Shown here: positions 1 through 8,818 of the stretch, piece by piece
Position numbering within the stretch: the stretch's first letter is position 1
How the letters are laid out: each line of letters starts with the position of its first letter
Assembly: GCF_000023465.1 (NCBI RefSeq)
Contig: NC_014041.1
Location: 2,796,001 to 2,860,000, forward strand
DNA from: Zunongwangia profunda SM-A87
Lineage (GTDB): Bacteria > Bacteroidota > Bacteroidia > Flavobacteriales > Flavobacteriaceae
Length of the DNA stretch: 64,000 nucleotides
Direction: 5' to 3'
The notes under the pieces: generated by a model
What the model was told of the DNA's origin: nothing
Databases searched by the model: none
What the model saw: the letters and a program-made list of their open reading frames with translations, nothing else
Position numbers and translations under genes: made by a program

Positions 1-2037
1 GGAGCCAGTGGTATTGCAGTGGGGATGGCGACAAATATGGCACCTCATAATTTATCCGAAGTAATTGATGGTACAGTAGCCTATATCGATGACCATGATA
101 TTGAGATTGATGAGTTAATGCAACACATCAAAGCACCGGATTTTCCAACAGGAGGTATTATATATGGTTACGATGGCGTTCGTGAAGCTTTTAAGACCGG
201 AAGAGGGCGCGTTGTAATGCGTGCCAAAAGCTCTTTAGAAGAGGTAAACGGCAAAGAGTGTATTATAGTTACTGAAATTCCATATCAGGTTAATAAAGCT
301 GATATGATAAAAAAGACGGCAGACCTTATTAACGATAAAAAGATCGAAGGGATTAGTCTTATTAGGGATGAATCAGACCGTCATGGTATGCGTATCGTTT
401 ATCAATTAAAGCGTGATGCTATCCCAAATATCGTTTTAAATACCCTGTTTAAGCATACGGCATTACAATCTTCTTTTAGTGTAAATAATATTGCACTGGT
501 AAAAGGAAGACCTGAAATGCTGAATCTTAAAGATATTATCTATCATTTTGTTGAGCACAGGCATGAAGTAGTTGTTCGTCGAACAGAATTCGAATTAAAG
601 AAAGCTGAGGACCGAGCGCACATCCTGGAAGGATTAATCATTGCATCAGATAATATTGATGAAGTAATCGCGCTTATCCGTTCTTCCAATAATGCTGAAG
701 AAGCCCGACAAAAGTTAATTGATAGGTTTGAACTATCCGAACTACAGGCTAGAGCTATCGTAGAAATGCGATTACGACAACTTACAGGACTGGAGCAGGA
801 TAAATTAAGAGCTGAATACGACGAAATAATAGAGACCATTAAGGACCTTAAAGACATTTTGGCACGTAAAGAGCGTAGAATGCAGGTGATTAAGGACGAA
901 TTGCTCGAAGTAAAAGAAAAGTACGGTGACGGTAGACGTTCTACCATCGAATATGCAGGAGGCGATCTTAGTATCGAAGATATGATTCCTGATGAGAGAG
1001 TAATTATCACTATTTCTCATGCGGGATACATTAAAAGAACCTCACTAAACGAATACAAAAGACAAAATAGAGGGGGAGTAGGACAAAAAGGATCAAATAC
1101 CCGAAATGAAGATTTCCTTGAATATTTATTCTCTGGTACCAATCACCAGTATATGCTATTCTTCACTCAAAAAGGAAAATGTTTCTGGATGAGGGTTTAC
1201 GAAATTCCTGAAGGTAGCAAATCATCTAAAGGAAGAGCGATCCAAAACCTTATTAATATAGAGCAAGACGACCGGGTTAAAGCCTTTATATGCACACAAG
1301 ACCTCAAAGATGAGGAATATGTCAACAATCACTTTGTGATCATGGCCACTAAGAAAGGTCAGGTTAAAAAAACTTCGTTAGAACAATATTCCCGTCCAAG
1401 AACTAATGGTATTAATGCAATTACCATTAAAGAAGACGACGAATTACTGGAAGCGAAACTTACTACCGGTGACAGTCAGGTAATGTTAGCCGTAAAAAGT
1501 GGTAAAGCTATTCGTTTTGAAGAAGGTAAGACAAGACCTATGGGTAGAAATGCTTCAGGGGTTCGTGGTATTACTTTAGCAGATGATAATGACGAAGTAG
1601 TAGGAATGATTTCTGTAGACGATATGGAGTCTAATATTCTGGTAGTTTCTGAAAACGGTTACGGAAAACGCTCTAGTTTAGAGGATTACCGTATTACTAA
1701 CCGGGGTGGTAAAGGAGTAAAAACGATTTCTATTACCGAGAAAACAGGGAACCTTGTAGCGATTAAAAATGTGACAGATGATGATGATTTAATGATTATC
1801 AATAAATCCGGTATTGCTATACGGCTAGAAGTAAGTGACCTGCGGGTAATGGGAAGAGCCACACAGGGGGTACGATTAATTAATTTGAAGGGAAAAGATT
1901 CTATCGCCGCGGTGGCCAAAGTGTTGCATGAGGAAGACGAGATAGAAGTAGAGGATATTGAAGATGTAGAAAACCCTGATAATGCAGGAGAAGCCTTAGA
2001 TGGCACAGATATTGTTCAAGATGACTCAGAAGAATAA
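1..2037 (+). CDS. gyrA: DNA gyrase subunit A, 5'-truncated by window edge
   Basis: The reading frame is open from base 1, so the true start lies upstream; 678 codons plus stop are present. The first residues match the GyrA breakage-reunion core just after the active-site region, so the catalytic tyrosine and quinolone-resistance region are outside the window. A long coiled-coil tower region follows, then the C-terminal beta-pinwheel. A GyrA-box-like motif Q-N-R-G-G-V-G lies at 1063-1083 and a second N-R-G-G-K-G blade motif at 1699-1716. This favours gyrase over topoisomerase IV subunit A (ParC), although the box is not the canonical QRRGGKG. The last 35 or so residues are strongly acidic, as in many GyrA tails. 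GyrA with GyrB introduces negative supercoils using ATP. A TPR gene follows after 22 bp and probably shares the transcript. Confidence 0.93.
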   Translation, partial: GASGIAVGMATNMAPHNLSEVIDGTVAYIDDHDIEIDELMQHIKAPDFPTGGIIYGYDGVREAFKTGRGRVVMRAKSSLEEVNGKECIIVTEIPYQVNKADMIKKTADLINDKKIEGISLIRDESDRHGMRIVYQLKRDAIPNIVLNTLFKHTALQSSFSVNNIALVKGRPEMLNLKDIIYHFVEHRHEVVVRRTEFELKKAEDRAHILEGLIIASDNIDEVIALIRSSNNAEEARQKLIDRFELSELQARAIVEMRLRQLTGLEQDKLRAEYDEIIETIKDLKDILARKERRMQVIKDELLEVKEKYGDGRRSTIEYAGGDLSIEDMIPDERVIITISHAGYIKRTSLNEYKRQNRGGVGQKGSNTRNEDFLEYLFSGTNHQYMLFFTQKGKCFWMRVYEIPEGSKSSKGRAIQNLINIEQDDRVKAFICTQDLKDEEYVNNHFVIMATKKGQVKKTSLEQYSRPRTNGINAITIKEDDELLEAKLTTGDSQVMLAVKSGKAIRFEEGKTRPMGRNASGVRGITLADDNDEVVGMISVDDMESNILVVSENGYGKRSSLEDYRITNRGGKGVKTISITEKTGNLVAIKNVTDDDDLMIINKSGIAIRLEVSDLRVMGRATQGVRLINLKGKDSIAAVAKVLHEEDEIEVEDIEDVENPDNAGEALDGTDIVQDDSEE

Positions 2038-2059
2038 ACTAAATTAATAAACCAAAACA

Positions 2060-3301
2060 ATGAAAAAGAATATTTTGACATTGTCGCTATTGTCTTTCAT
2101 AGGTCTCTCGGCAATAGCACAAAAAGATGAAATTAAAAATGCTGAAGATCTTATCGAGGATGGTAATTTCGCTCAGGCCAAAACAGAATTGGCGACTGCT
2201 GAAGGAAAACTTTCTGAAGCTAATGACAAATGGACTGAAAGATTTTACCTGTACAAAGCAAAGGCTTATTTAGGAGATGGTAAATCAACCTCTGTTGATG
2301 ACTTTAAAACTGCCGGAGAAGCCTATAAAAAGGCTGTAGAGATGGGAAGCGAAGAAGCTCAGGAAGGATTAGCAGCTCTTAGAAATCAGCTGGTTCAAAG
2401 TGCTATCGATGATCAAAATACCGAAAATTATACGAGTGCAGCAGACAAACTGGTAGCGAGTTATGAGTTAAATAAACAAGATACAATCTATCTTTATTAT
2501 GCGGCCGCAAACTCTTTAAACGCTCAGGATTATAACGCTGCGTTAAAGTATTATGAGCAATTGAAGGATCTAAACTACGATGGATCTTCAATTAGTTATA
2601 CAGCGGTAAACAGTGAATCTGGAGAAACTGAATCTTTTGGTTCTAAAGAACAAAGAGATATGATGGCAAAGTCTGATCAGTACACTGATCCAAAAGATGA
2701 AAAGCAGCCGTCTAAAAGAGGGGAGATTGCTAAGAATATTGCTTTAATCCATATCCAGGAAGGTAATAATGATAAAGCCATTTCTGCAATGGACGATGCT
2801 AAAGCCAATAATCCAGATGATTTAGGTCTTTTACAGGCAGAAGCCAATATGTATTATCAAATGGGAGACAAAGCAAAATATAACCAGCTTATGAACGAGC
2901 TTGTTAAGAAGAACCCTAATGATGCCAACCTTTATTATAATTTAGGGGTAAGTACGGCAGAGCTTGGAGATCAGGAAAAAGCAGTTGAATATTATAAAAA
3001 AGCATTGGAAATTGATCCTGATATGGATAATGCCCGTATGAATATTGCTGCCGTTATCTTGAGTAAAGAACGTGAAATCATCGATGAGATGAACGGACTT
3101 GGAATGAGTAAAAAAGATAACGAGCGTTACGAAGAATTATCGGAAGAACGTAAAGAGATTTATAAAGAAGCCATTCCTTATTTAGAGGCTATCGTAAAGA
3201 AAAATCCGGACAATAAAGATGCTGTTAAAACGGCGATGAATATTTACACACAGATTGGTGAGAACGAAAAAGCTGCTGAAATGAAAGCATTGCTTGAGTA
3301 A
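2060..3301 (+). CDS. Exported tetratricopeptide-repeat protein
   Basis: This is a 413-residue protein with an N-terminal signal peptide (about residues 1-20, ending A-I-A-Q). Helical repeats follow. The clearest TPR units are near residues 225-320, with the typical N-x-x-Y-N-L-G and A-x-x-x-Y-x-x-A-L-x-x-x-P spacing. The C-terminus is another helical repeat pair. TPRs are protein-binding scaffolds; the partner cannot be told from sequence. It starts 22 bp after gyrA, in the same direction, and is followed by a strong terminator, so the two are probably co-transcribed. The product is predicted periplasmic or outer-membrane associated. Confidence 0.85.
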   Translation: MKKNILTLSLLSFIGLSAIAQKDEIKNAEDLIEDGNFAQAKTELATAEGKLSEANDKWTERFYLYKAKAYLGDGKSTSVDDFKTAGEAYKKAVEMGSEEAQEGLAALRNQLVQSAIDDQNTENYTSAADKLVASYELNKQDTIYLYYAAANSLNAQDYNAALKYYEQLKDLNYDGSSISYTAVNSESGETESFGSKEQRDMMAKSDQYTDPKDEKQPSKRGEIAKNIALIHIQEGNNDKAISAMDDAKANNPDDLGLLQAEANMYYQMGDKAKYNQLMNELVKKNPNDANLYYNLGVSTAELGDQEKAVEYYKKALEIDPDMDNARMNIAAVILSKEREIIDEMNGLGMSKKDNERYEELSEERKEIYKEAIPYLEAIVKKNPDNKDAVKTAMNIYTQIGENEKAAEMKALLE

Positions 3302-3328
3302 TCACGAAATAGAGATAAAAATCAAATC

Positions 3329-3356
3329 AAAAAAGCCCCAATTTTGGGGCTTTTTT
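3329..3356. terminator. Bidirectional rho-independent terminator
   Basis: The stem GCCCCA/TGGGGC is flanked by an A-run on the left and a T-run on the right, so it can work in both directions. It lies between the convergent TPR and NlpC/P60 genes. Confidence 0.9.
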
Positions 3357-3390
3357 AATTTTACAACTATTCGATAGGCATTGAAATAAC

Positions 3391-4140
3391 TTAAACGATC
3401 TTTTTTATAACCCTTAATTTATGGGTATGCCTGCGTAGTTCTGTATTAAAAATCCCAGAGTGATCGATGCGATCTATTCTAACTTTTTCATCAACATGAA
3501 TAATATAATTATCCTGCATCATAATGCCAACATGGTTAATTATACCTTCATTATCGTCAAAAAAAGCTAAATCACCAGCTTCACTTTCCTCAATAAAGCT
3601 CAATGCTTCCCCCTGTTTTGCCTGTTCGGCGGCATTTCTTTTCAGTCTATACCCATTTAGTTTATAGACCATCTGGGTAAAACCACTGCAGTCGACACCT
3701 AAAGGAGACCTTCCACCCCATAAATGCGGACTATTCTGATAAAATAAAGCAGATTGAATGATATGTGCTTTTGGCAGTACACCGCTTACGCTATGACCGT
3801 CGAATTTATGATTTAAATAAGCATTTGCATTTAAAGATGCCCCCATGGGAACAGGGGTGAGTTGCTGATTTGTATCAATGATAAATTCAATTAAATCAGC
3901 CGATAATTCTGGAGCCTGAGTGCCCAAATCTTCATAAACAATCTCTTCTATTTTTTTGATTTGTTTATTCTGAACCCAGGCTTCAAAAGCATCAAAAGCA
4001 ACACGAATTTTACTCCATTTTGCACGTTCTTCAAGTATTTTAAAGTGTTCTCCATAAAGAAGTTGTGAAATCATTTCGCTTTCATTAGATGGGGCAAAGC
4101 GAAGTGGCACAATGCTTAGAGGGCAAATACCGTATTGCAT
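3391..4140 (-). CDS. NlpC/P60 family peptidoglycan hydrolase with SH3 domain
   Basis: The protein has 249 residues. The N-terminus (about 1-65) resembles a bacterial SH3 domain, with the typical 'APS..S.M..QLL.GE' opening, and the C-terminal 120 residues form the NlpC/P60 domain. The catalytic cysteine is Cys151 in D-C-S-G-F, the histidine is His203 in N-H-V-G-I, and His215 is the likely third polar residue. Such enzymes cleave the D-Glu-to-diamino-acid bond in cell-wall stem peptides. No signal peptide is evident, which fits the cytoplasmic murein-recycling type (YkfC-like), but this is inference. It lies 27 bp downstream of the thiolase gene and probably shares its transcript. Confidence 0.88.
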   Translation of the reverse strand: MQYGICPLSIVPLRFAPSNESEMISQLLYGEHFKILEERAKWSKIRVAFDAFEAWVQNKQIKKIEEIVYEDLGTQAPELSADLIEFIIDTNQQLTPVPMGASLNANAYLNHKFDGHSVSGVLPKAHIIQSALFYQNSPHLWGGRSPLGVDCSGFTQMVYKLNGYRLKRNAAEQAKQGEALSFIEESEAGDLAFFDDNEGIINHVGIMMQDNYIIHVDEKVRIDRIDHSGIFNTELRRHTHKLRVIKKIV

Positions 4141-4167
4141 TAAAGACGTATATTTCTAATTTAAGGA

Positions 4168-5346
4168 TTAATTTCTTTCAATTATCATGGCAGATGCACC
4201 GCCTCCGCCATTGCAAATGGCAGCGGCACCCAATTTAGCATTGTTTTGTTTAAGAACATTAATTAAAGTAATTAAAATTCTAACACCACTACATCCCAGA
4301 GGATGTCCTAAAGAAACAGCACCACCGTTAACATTGGTTTTTTTATCAGATAACCCTAATATTTTCATATTAGCCAGTCCAACTACAGAGAATGCTTCAT
4401 TAAATTCAAAATAATCTATTTCATCCTGTGACACCCCAGCTTTTGCTAAAGCTTTGGGAAGTGCTTTTGCGGGTGCGGTAGTGAACCATTTTGGTTCTTG
4501 TGCAGCATCGGCAAAACCCTTTATGGTACAAATAATTTCTAATCCTAATTCCTGGGCTTTTGATTTACTCATTAAAACTACCGCTCCCGCACCATCATTA
4601 ATAGTAGAAGCATTAGCTGCAGTTACGGTTCCATCTTTAGAAAAAGCAGGTCTTAGGCTTCTTATTTTGTCCATGCGTACATTTTTGTACTCTTCATCCT
4701 CTTTAAAAATAACTGGCTCACCTCTTCGTTGTGGAACTTCAACCGGAACGATCTCCTGGTCAAACTTTCCGGCAGCCCAGGCTGCGGCCGAACGTTCATA
4801 GGACTTTATCGCAAAATTATCTTGATCTTCTCTTGAAAATTCATACTCATTGGCACAAAGATCAGCACAAACTCCCATCGCATTTTTATCGTATGCATCT
4901 ACAAGACCATCTTTTTGCATACCGTCTTCCATACTTGCAGGTCCAAATTTTTGTCCTTTGCGAAGATGAAGATAGTGGGGAATCATACTCATATTTTCCA
5001 TTCCTCCAGCCACCACAATACTCGAATCTCCGAGCATAATAGATTGGGCGGCTTGCATCACAGACTTCATTCCGCTGGCACAAACTTTATTAATGGTAGT
5101 ACAGGGTACACTGCTTGGTATTCCTGCACCTAAAGCGGCCTGCCTGGCTGGAGCCTGGCCATTACCTGCCTGCACTACATTCCCCATGAGTACTTCCTCT
5201 ACTAATTCAGGTTTTAGGTTTATTTTATCCAAGGCCCCTTTTATGGCAATAGACCCTAATTTAGTGGCTGGTATATCTGATAGGCTACCTAAAAAACTCC
5301 CTATTGGTGTTCTTGCAGCACTTACAATTACTACTTCATTATTCAT
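4168..5346 (-). CDS. Acetyl-CoA C-acetyltransferase (thiolase)
   Basis: This is a 392-residue thiolase of typical length. The acyl-accepting Cys89 sits in N-K-V-C-A-S-G-M-K. The C-terminal catalytic pair is His348 in G-H-P-L-G-C-S-G and Cys378 in C-N-G-G-G-G. The reaction is reversible condensation of two acetyl-CoA to acetoacetyl-CoA, or thiolytic cleavage in degradation. It is the first gene of a two-gene minus-strand unit with the NlpC/P60 gene. No other beta-oxidation gene is adjacent, so biosynthetic or degradative use cannot be decided. A fair promoter lies just upstream. Confidence 0.93.
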   Translation of the reverse strand: MNNEVVIVSAARTPIGSFLGSLSDIPATKLGSIAIKGALDKINLKPELVEEVLMGNVVQAGNGQAPARQAALGAGIPSSVPCTTINKVCASGMKSVMQAAQSIMLGDSSIVVAGGMENMSMIPHYLHLRKGQKFGPASMEDGMQKDGLVDAYDKNAMGVCADLCANEYEFSREDQDNFAIKSYERSAAAWAAGKFDQEIVPVEVPQRRGEPVIFKEDEEYKNVRMDKIRSLRPAFSKDGTVTAANASTINDGAGAVVLMSKSKAQELGLEIICTIKGFADAAQEPKWFTTAPAKALPKALAKAGVSQDEIDYFEFNEAFSVVGLANMKILGLSDKKTNVNGGAVSLGHPLGCSGVRILITLINVLKQNNAKLGAAAICNGGGGASAMIIERN

Positions 5347-5375
5347 AATTATGTAATTTAGCTATTCCTGTTTTG

Positions 5376-5407
5376 CGAATTTAGTGATTTTATAAGGAAC
5401 TTGGCAA
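5376..5407 (-). promoter_or_regulatory. Candidate promoter of the thiolase gene
   Basis: Read on the minus strand, TTG (5407-5405) is followed after 21 bp by TAAATTCG (5383-5376), which matches 7 of 8 positions of the Bacteroidota form TTG-N17-23-TAnnTTTG. It lies 30 bp before the thiolase start. Confidence 0.5.
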
Positions 5408-5435
5408 GACCTATTTAATGACCACTATTTTTTAG

Positions 5436-5443
5436 TACATTTG
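5436..5443 (+). promoter_or_regulatory. -7 promoter element TACATTTG before the 7TM-HD gene
   Basis: TACATTTG matches TAnnTTTG fully. It overlaps an in-frame TTG at 5441, so translation most likely begins at the downstream ATG (5462). No good -33 TTG is seen at the right distance. Confidence 0.55.
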
Positions 5444-5461
5444 ACCAATACTTCGACTTAT

Positions 5462-7507
5462 ATGGTGGATTTCGTAAACAAGCTATACAAAAATCAGGCG
5501 CTTTTTTACAAAGTTTTCTTATTCATACTAACGGCAGTTTTAATTGTTTATTTACTGCCCAAGGGAGGAAAATTCAAATATGAAATTCCGAAGGGAAAAC
5601 CTTGGCAGCATGAAAGTTTATACGCCCCATTCGATTTTGCTATTTTAAAATCTGATGAGGAGCTAAAGCTGGAACGCGAAGAAATCGCCGCTCATAATAT
5701 TCCTTATTATGAATACGATAAGACCATAGCCGATCGTGTAAAGAACCGTGCATTAGAGGAAATTAATGAAGTCTTTAGCGATAGTATCCTGGGGAATTAC
5801 AGAAGTATTATAACCAATTTTGTTACTTCCAGGCTCGACGAAATTTATCGCTACGGCTTAGCTCAGGAAAATGACCGCATGGAACCGGGGGATCTTATAT
5901 ACCTGAGAAAGGGAAATGAAGCCTTTGAAATTCCATATAAAAATGTTTTTAAACAAGGGGAGATTAGAGATTATATTAACCAAAAAATCTATGATGCTAA
6001 TCTGGATAGGTTTAGCAACGAGCTTCTGGAAATATTCTTTAACAGTGTCTCGCCAAATATGTTTTATGATAATGAGTTTACCGAACGTGTACTGCAGAGT
6101 AAGCTCGACAATATTTCTTATACTCGCGGCAATATAGAACAGGGGAGCAGGGTAATCGCCAAAGGTGAAGTTGTAGAAGGCAATAAGTATGATATCTTAC
6201 GTTCACTAAAGGCTGAATATGAGTCACAGGTATGGAGTAAATCGAACTACAGCTGGATTATCGTGGGCTATAGTGCACTGGTGGCTATGGCCTTATTAAT
6301 GCTGCTTCTTTTTATTCAGAAATACCGACCGGCCATTTTCGAAAATAATGTGAAAGTCACATTTATTTTCTTTAACATTATCTTTATGGTGATGTTAACT
6401 ACGCTAGTGGTGAATTTTGATGTAAATTATGTATATGTAGTACCACTATGTATTCTCCCGCTAAGTTTAAAAGCATTTTTTGATGCACGTTTAGGCATGT
6501 TTACGCATGTGATTACCGTATTGCTTTTAGGTTTTATAGTGCCTAATAGTTATGAGTATATGTTTCTTCAGATCATCGCAGGGATTGTAACAATCCTTAC
6601 GATATCCGAATTATATAAAAGAGCAAATCTATTCATTTCTGTAGGACAGATCACACTGGTTTATATTATTTCGTATTTTGCCTTTACCATTATTCAGGAA
6701 GGAACTATCGAAGATATAAAATCCGAAGTTTTCTTGACGTTTTTATTAGGAGGGCTGGCCACATTGTTTGTGCAGCCGCTTATCTATATTTATGAGAAAA
6801 TTTTCGGAATGGTTTCAGATATGTCGCTTTTAGAACTTTCTGATACCAACAGTTCTTTACTTAAAGAATTGTCAGAAAAAGCGCCGGGCACGTTTCATCA
6901 CTCTTTAAACGTAGCTAATCTCGCTGAAGCCGCAGCTAACGAAATTAATGCAAATGCCATGTTGGTTAGGGTAGGAGCTTTATATCATGATATCGGGAAA
7001 ATGGAAAATCCTACGTATTTTACAGAAAACCAGGTTTCATCGGTGAATTCTCATGACGATCTAGCTCCGGAGGAAAGTGCTGAAATTATCATTGATCATG
7101 TGATTAGAGGGATAGAAATTGCTCGTAAAAATAACTTGCCAGACCGGGTGATCGACTTTATTCGTACCCACCATGGTACAAGTACAGTCTATTATTTCTA
7201 TATGAAGGCTAAGGAGGACGATGATAATGTAAATCCAGATGATTTTAAATATCCCGGACCTATTCCTTTTAGTAAAGAAACAGCTATTCTAATGATGTGT
7301 GATAGTGTAGAAGCGGCAAGCAAAAGTTTAAAAGAGCCTACTTCCATACTTATTGATGGTTTTGTTGAGAAGATCATCAATAAACAGATGGAAGAAGGCC
7401 AGTTTTTAAATGCTAATATTACATTTAAAGAAATCCAGATGATAAAGAAAATTCTTAAGCGAAAACTTAAGAATATCTATCATTTAAGAGTTGAATACCC
7501 GGAATAA
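5462..7507 (+). CDS. 7TM-HD family (PgpH-like) membrane phosphodiesterase
   Basis: The protein has 681 residues from ATG 5462; an in-frame TTG at 5441 is rejected because a promoter element overlaps it. One N-terminal membrane helix (about 12-35) is followed by a large extracytoplasmic domain and then seven closely spaced membrane helices (about 258-440). A cytoplasmic HD domain follows, with H-H-S-L near residue 478, H-D-I-G-K-M near 508 and a later H-H-G-T. This is the layout of the 7TMR-HDED/7TM-HD family. In Listeria, PgpH of this family hydrolyses cyclic di-AMP, and the same reaction is the best guess here. It converges on the GreA/B-like gene with a 4-bp gap and no terminator. Confidence 0.9.
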   Translation: MVDFVNKLYKNQALFYKVFLFILTAVLIVYLLPKGGKFKYEIPKGKPWQHESLYAPFDFAILKSDEELKLEREEIAAHNIPYYEYDKTIADRVKNRALEEINEVFSDSILGNYRSIITNFVTSRLDEIYRYGLAQENDRMEPGDLIYLRKGNEAFEIPYKNVFKQGEIRDYINQKIYDANLDRFSNELLEIFFNSVSPNMFYDNEFTERVLQSKLDNISYTRGNIEQGSRVIAKGEVVEGNKYDILRSLKAEYESQVWSKSNYSWIIVGYSALVAMALLMLLLFIQKYRPAIFENNVKVTFIFFNIIFMVMLTTLVVNFDVNYVYVVPLCILPLSLKAFFDARLGMFTHVITVLLLGFIVPNSYEYMFLQIIAGIVTILTISELYKRANLFISVGQITLVYIISYFAFTIIQEGTIEDIKSEVFLTFLLGGLATLFVQPLIYIYEKIFGMVSDMSLLELSDTNSSLLKELSEKAPGTFHHSLNVANLAEAAANEINANAMLVRVGALYHDIGKMENPTYFTENQVSSVNSHDDLAPEESAEIIIDHVIRGIEIARKNNLPDRVIDFIRTHHGTSTVYYFYMKAKEDDDNVNPDDFKYPGPIPFSKETAILMMCDSVEAASKSLKEPTSILIDGFVEKIINKQMEEGQFLNANITFKEIQMIKKILKRKLKNIYHLRVEYPE

Positions 7508-7511
7508 AATT

Positions 7512-7961
7512 TTATGCTATCCCGGTGATTTCATGTTCCTCGCCGTTAAATGTAAAGGTGTCTCCTTTCTTTTTGCCTTCTAGCGCTTTATAAATTGGAG
7601 CCTTTGTGGAAATTGCAAAGATTTTGCTTCCATTTTCCATACTTATTTCTCCAAGTGCTATGGAAACGAAGTAGTACTTCTTATTGGTTTCCACTACACT
7701 ACCAAAACCAATTCTTTCATTTTTATACTCAGGGTCAATTTTACTAAGATCTTCTTTTTGCTCTTGAGCTTCACTTAAATAACCTGCGTTTTTCTCAAAA
7801 TTACTTAGCATTTCCCCCTTGTTATCTTCATCGTAATCCGTCTTAATATCATTGTTTTCCATGGATTCTTTGATTTGATCCATTCGGCTTTGGTATTGAT
7901 CGATTTTGTCGTTAATCGCGTCCAGAGATTTTAGAAATAGCTCTTTCTTATTCGTTTTCAT
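7512..7961 (-). CDS. GreA/GreB-like transcript cleavage factor family protein
   Basis: This 149-residue protein has a charged helical N-terminal half (about 1-75), matching the Gre coiled coil. The C-terminal half (about 85-149) resembles the Gre FKBP-like fold, with a G-S-V-V-x-T segment, 'I-S-T-K-A-P-I-Y-K-A-L-x-G-K-K-x-G-D' and a closing 'I-T-G-I'. Gre factors enter the RNA polymerase secondary channel and restart backtracked complexes. The coiled coil here is shorter and more divergent than in housekeeping GreA, so it may be a paralogue with a specialised role, as is common in Bacteroidota. It is transcribed divergently from satD. Confidence 0.8.
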   Translation of the reverse strand: MKTNKKELFLKSLDAINDKIDQYQSRMDQIKESMENNDIKTDYDEDNKGEMLSNFEKNAGYLSEAQEQKEDLSKIDPEYKNERIGFGSVVETNKKYYFVSIALGEISMENGSKIFAISTKAPIYKALEGKKKGDTFTFNGEEHEITGIA

Positions 7962-8143
7962 ATTTGTTTTTTTAGTTATTACTTAAAAATAGGTATCTGT
8001 TTTTCCCTTTGATAAGAATTAGTAAAAATTTAGTATGCAATTATGTTTGTATTTACAATATATAAGCTTAAATACTTATAATTATTAATTATAAGTTATT
8101 AGACTTATTTTTATTTAACATTAGATATTTGGCTTATATTTTC

Positions 8144-8151
8144 TATATTTG
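8144..8151 (+). promoter_or_regulatory. -7 promoter element TATATTTG of satD-like gene
   Basis: TATATTTG matches TAnnTTTG exactly and ends only 4 bp before the ATG at 8156. Transcription would begin at or very near the start codon, suggesting a leaderless mRNA. Confidence 0.55.
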
Positions 8152-8155
8152 AAGT

Positions 8156-8818
8156 ATGATTGCAGTATTAACCGCCGACTTAATCGATTCGTCCTCCTAT
8201 AAGACTAAATTTTTGGAGCAGGTTATCGAAATGCTACAAATGCAATTTGAATATTTTGAAGAAAAATTAGAGGAGAAGAAAAGTAATTTTCGTATTTATC
8301 GTGGTGATAGCCTTCAGGGGATTGTTAATAGGCCTGAAAAAGCTTTGCTATGCTCTTTTTTACTGAAATCAGCGCTAAATAAACTTGAATTCAATCAGAA
8401 CTCGCACATTATTAAAGCAGATTTGAAACTAGCCATAGGAATTGGTAGTTTTGATTTAAAACGGGACGAAATTTCTGAAAGTAATGGAGAAGCTTTTCAA
8501 CTTTCCGGTAGGACTTTAGATCATATGAAAGCGGGTTCCAGAAAAATGATGTTAAAAACACCGATCCTGGATATCAATGCTGAATTTGATACCAGTTTAG
8601 CCCTTTTTGATTTTATTGCAGATCGTTGGAGTACTGCTTCAGCCGAAGTGATTTACTATCTTCTTCAGGGCTACAAAGAAAAAAAAATAGCACAGATTTT
8701 AGGGATAAGTCAAAGTGCCGTTAATCAAAGAAAAAAAGCAGCAGGATGGGATCCTATTTTAGGATTGTTAAAGCGTTTTGAAGAAAAAATTTCAGCAACT
8801 TTTAAGGGAAATGTATGA
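8156..8818 (+). CDS. SatD family protein with C-terminal helix-turn-helix
   Basis: The 220-residue protein starts M-I-A-V-L-T-A-D-L-I-D-S, the characteristic opening of the SatD family. This fixes the ATG even though the promoter element sits almost on top of it. The middle part carries R-I-Y-R-G-D-S and a helical stretch. Residues about 160-200 look like a sigma/LuxR-type helix-turn-helix (G-Y-K-E-K-K-I-A-Q-I-L-G-I-S-Q-S-A-V-N). SatD was named in the streptococcal sat operon; its biochemical role is unknown. The stop overlaps the DUF3307 start by 4 bp, giving tight translational coupling. The nucleotidyl-cyclase-like look of the N-terminus is an impression only. Confidence 0.82.
   Translation: MIAVLTADLIDSSSYKTKFLEQVIEMLQMQFEYFEEKLEEKKSNFRIYRGDSLQGIVNRPEKALLCSFLLKSALNKLEFNQNSHIIKADLKLAIGIGSFDLKRDEISESNGEAFQLSGRTLDHMKAGSRKMMLKTPILDINAEFDTSLALFDFIADRWSTASAEVIYYLLQGYKEKKIAQILGISQSAVNQRKKAAGWDPILGLLKRFEEKISATFKGNV

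Noticed and set aside
1686..2006. 106-codon open frame antisense to gyrA
   Set aside because: It lies wholly within a strongly recognised gene, is rich in Ser/Ile from complementary codon bias and matches no family.
1..2037. Identification as topoisomerase IV subunit A (ParC)
   Set aside because: GyrA-box-like and second blade motifs and the acidic tail favour gyrase, although the decisive N-terminal region is outside the window.
4187..5356. Several plus-strand frames of 70-115 codons opposite the thiolase gene
   Set aside because: The minus-strand thiolase has full catalytic motifs; the opposite frames are shadows without motifs.
5441..5461. TTG start for the 7TM-HD gene
   Set aside because: The TACATTTG promoter element overlaps this codon; the ATG at 5462 is better.
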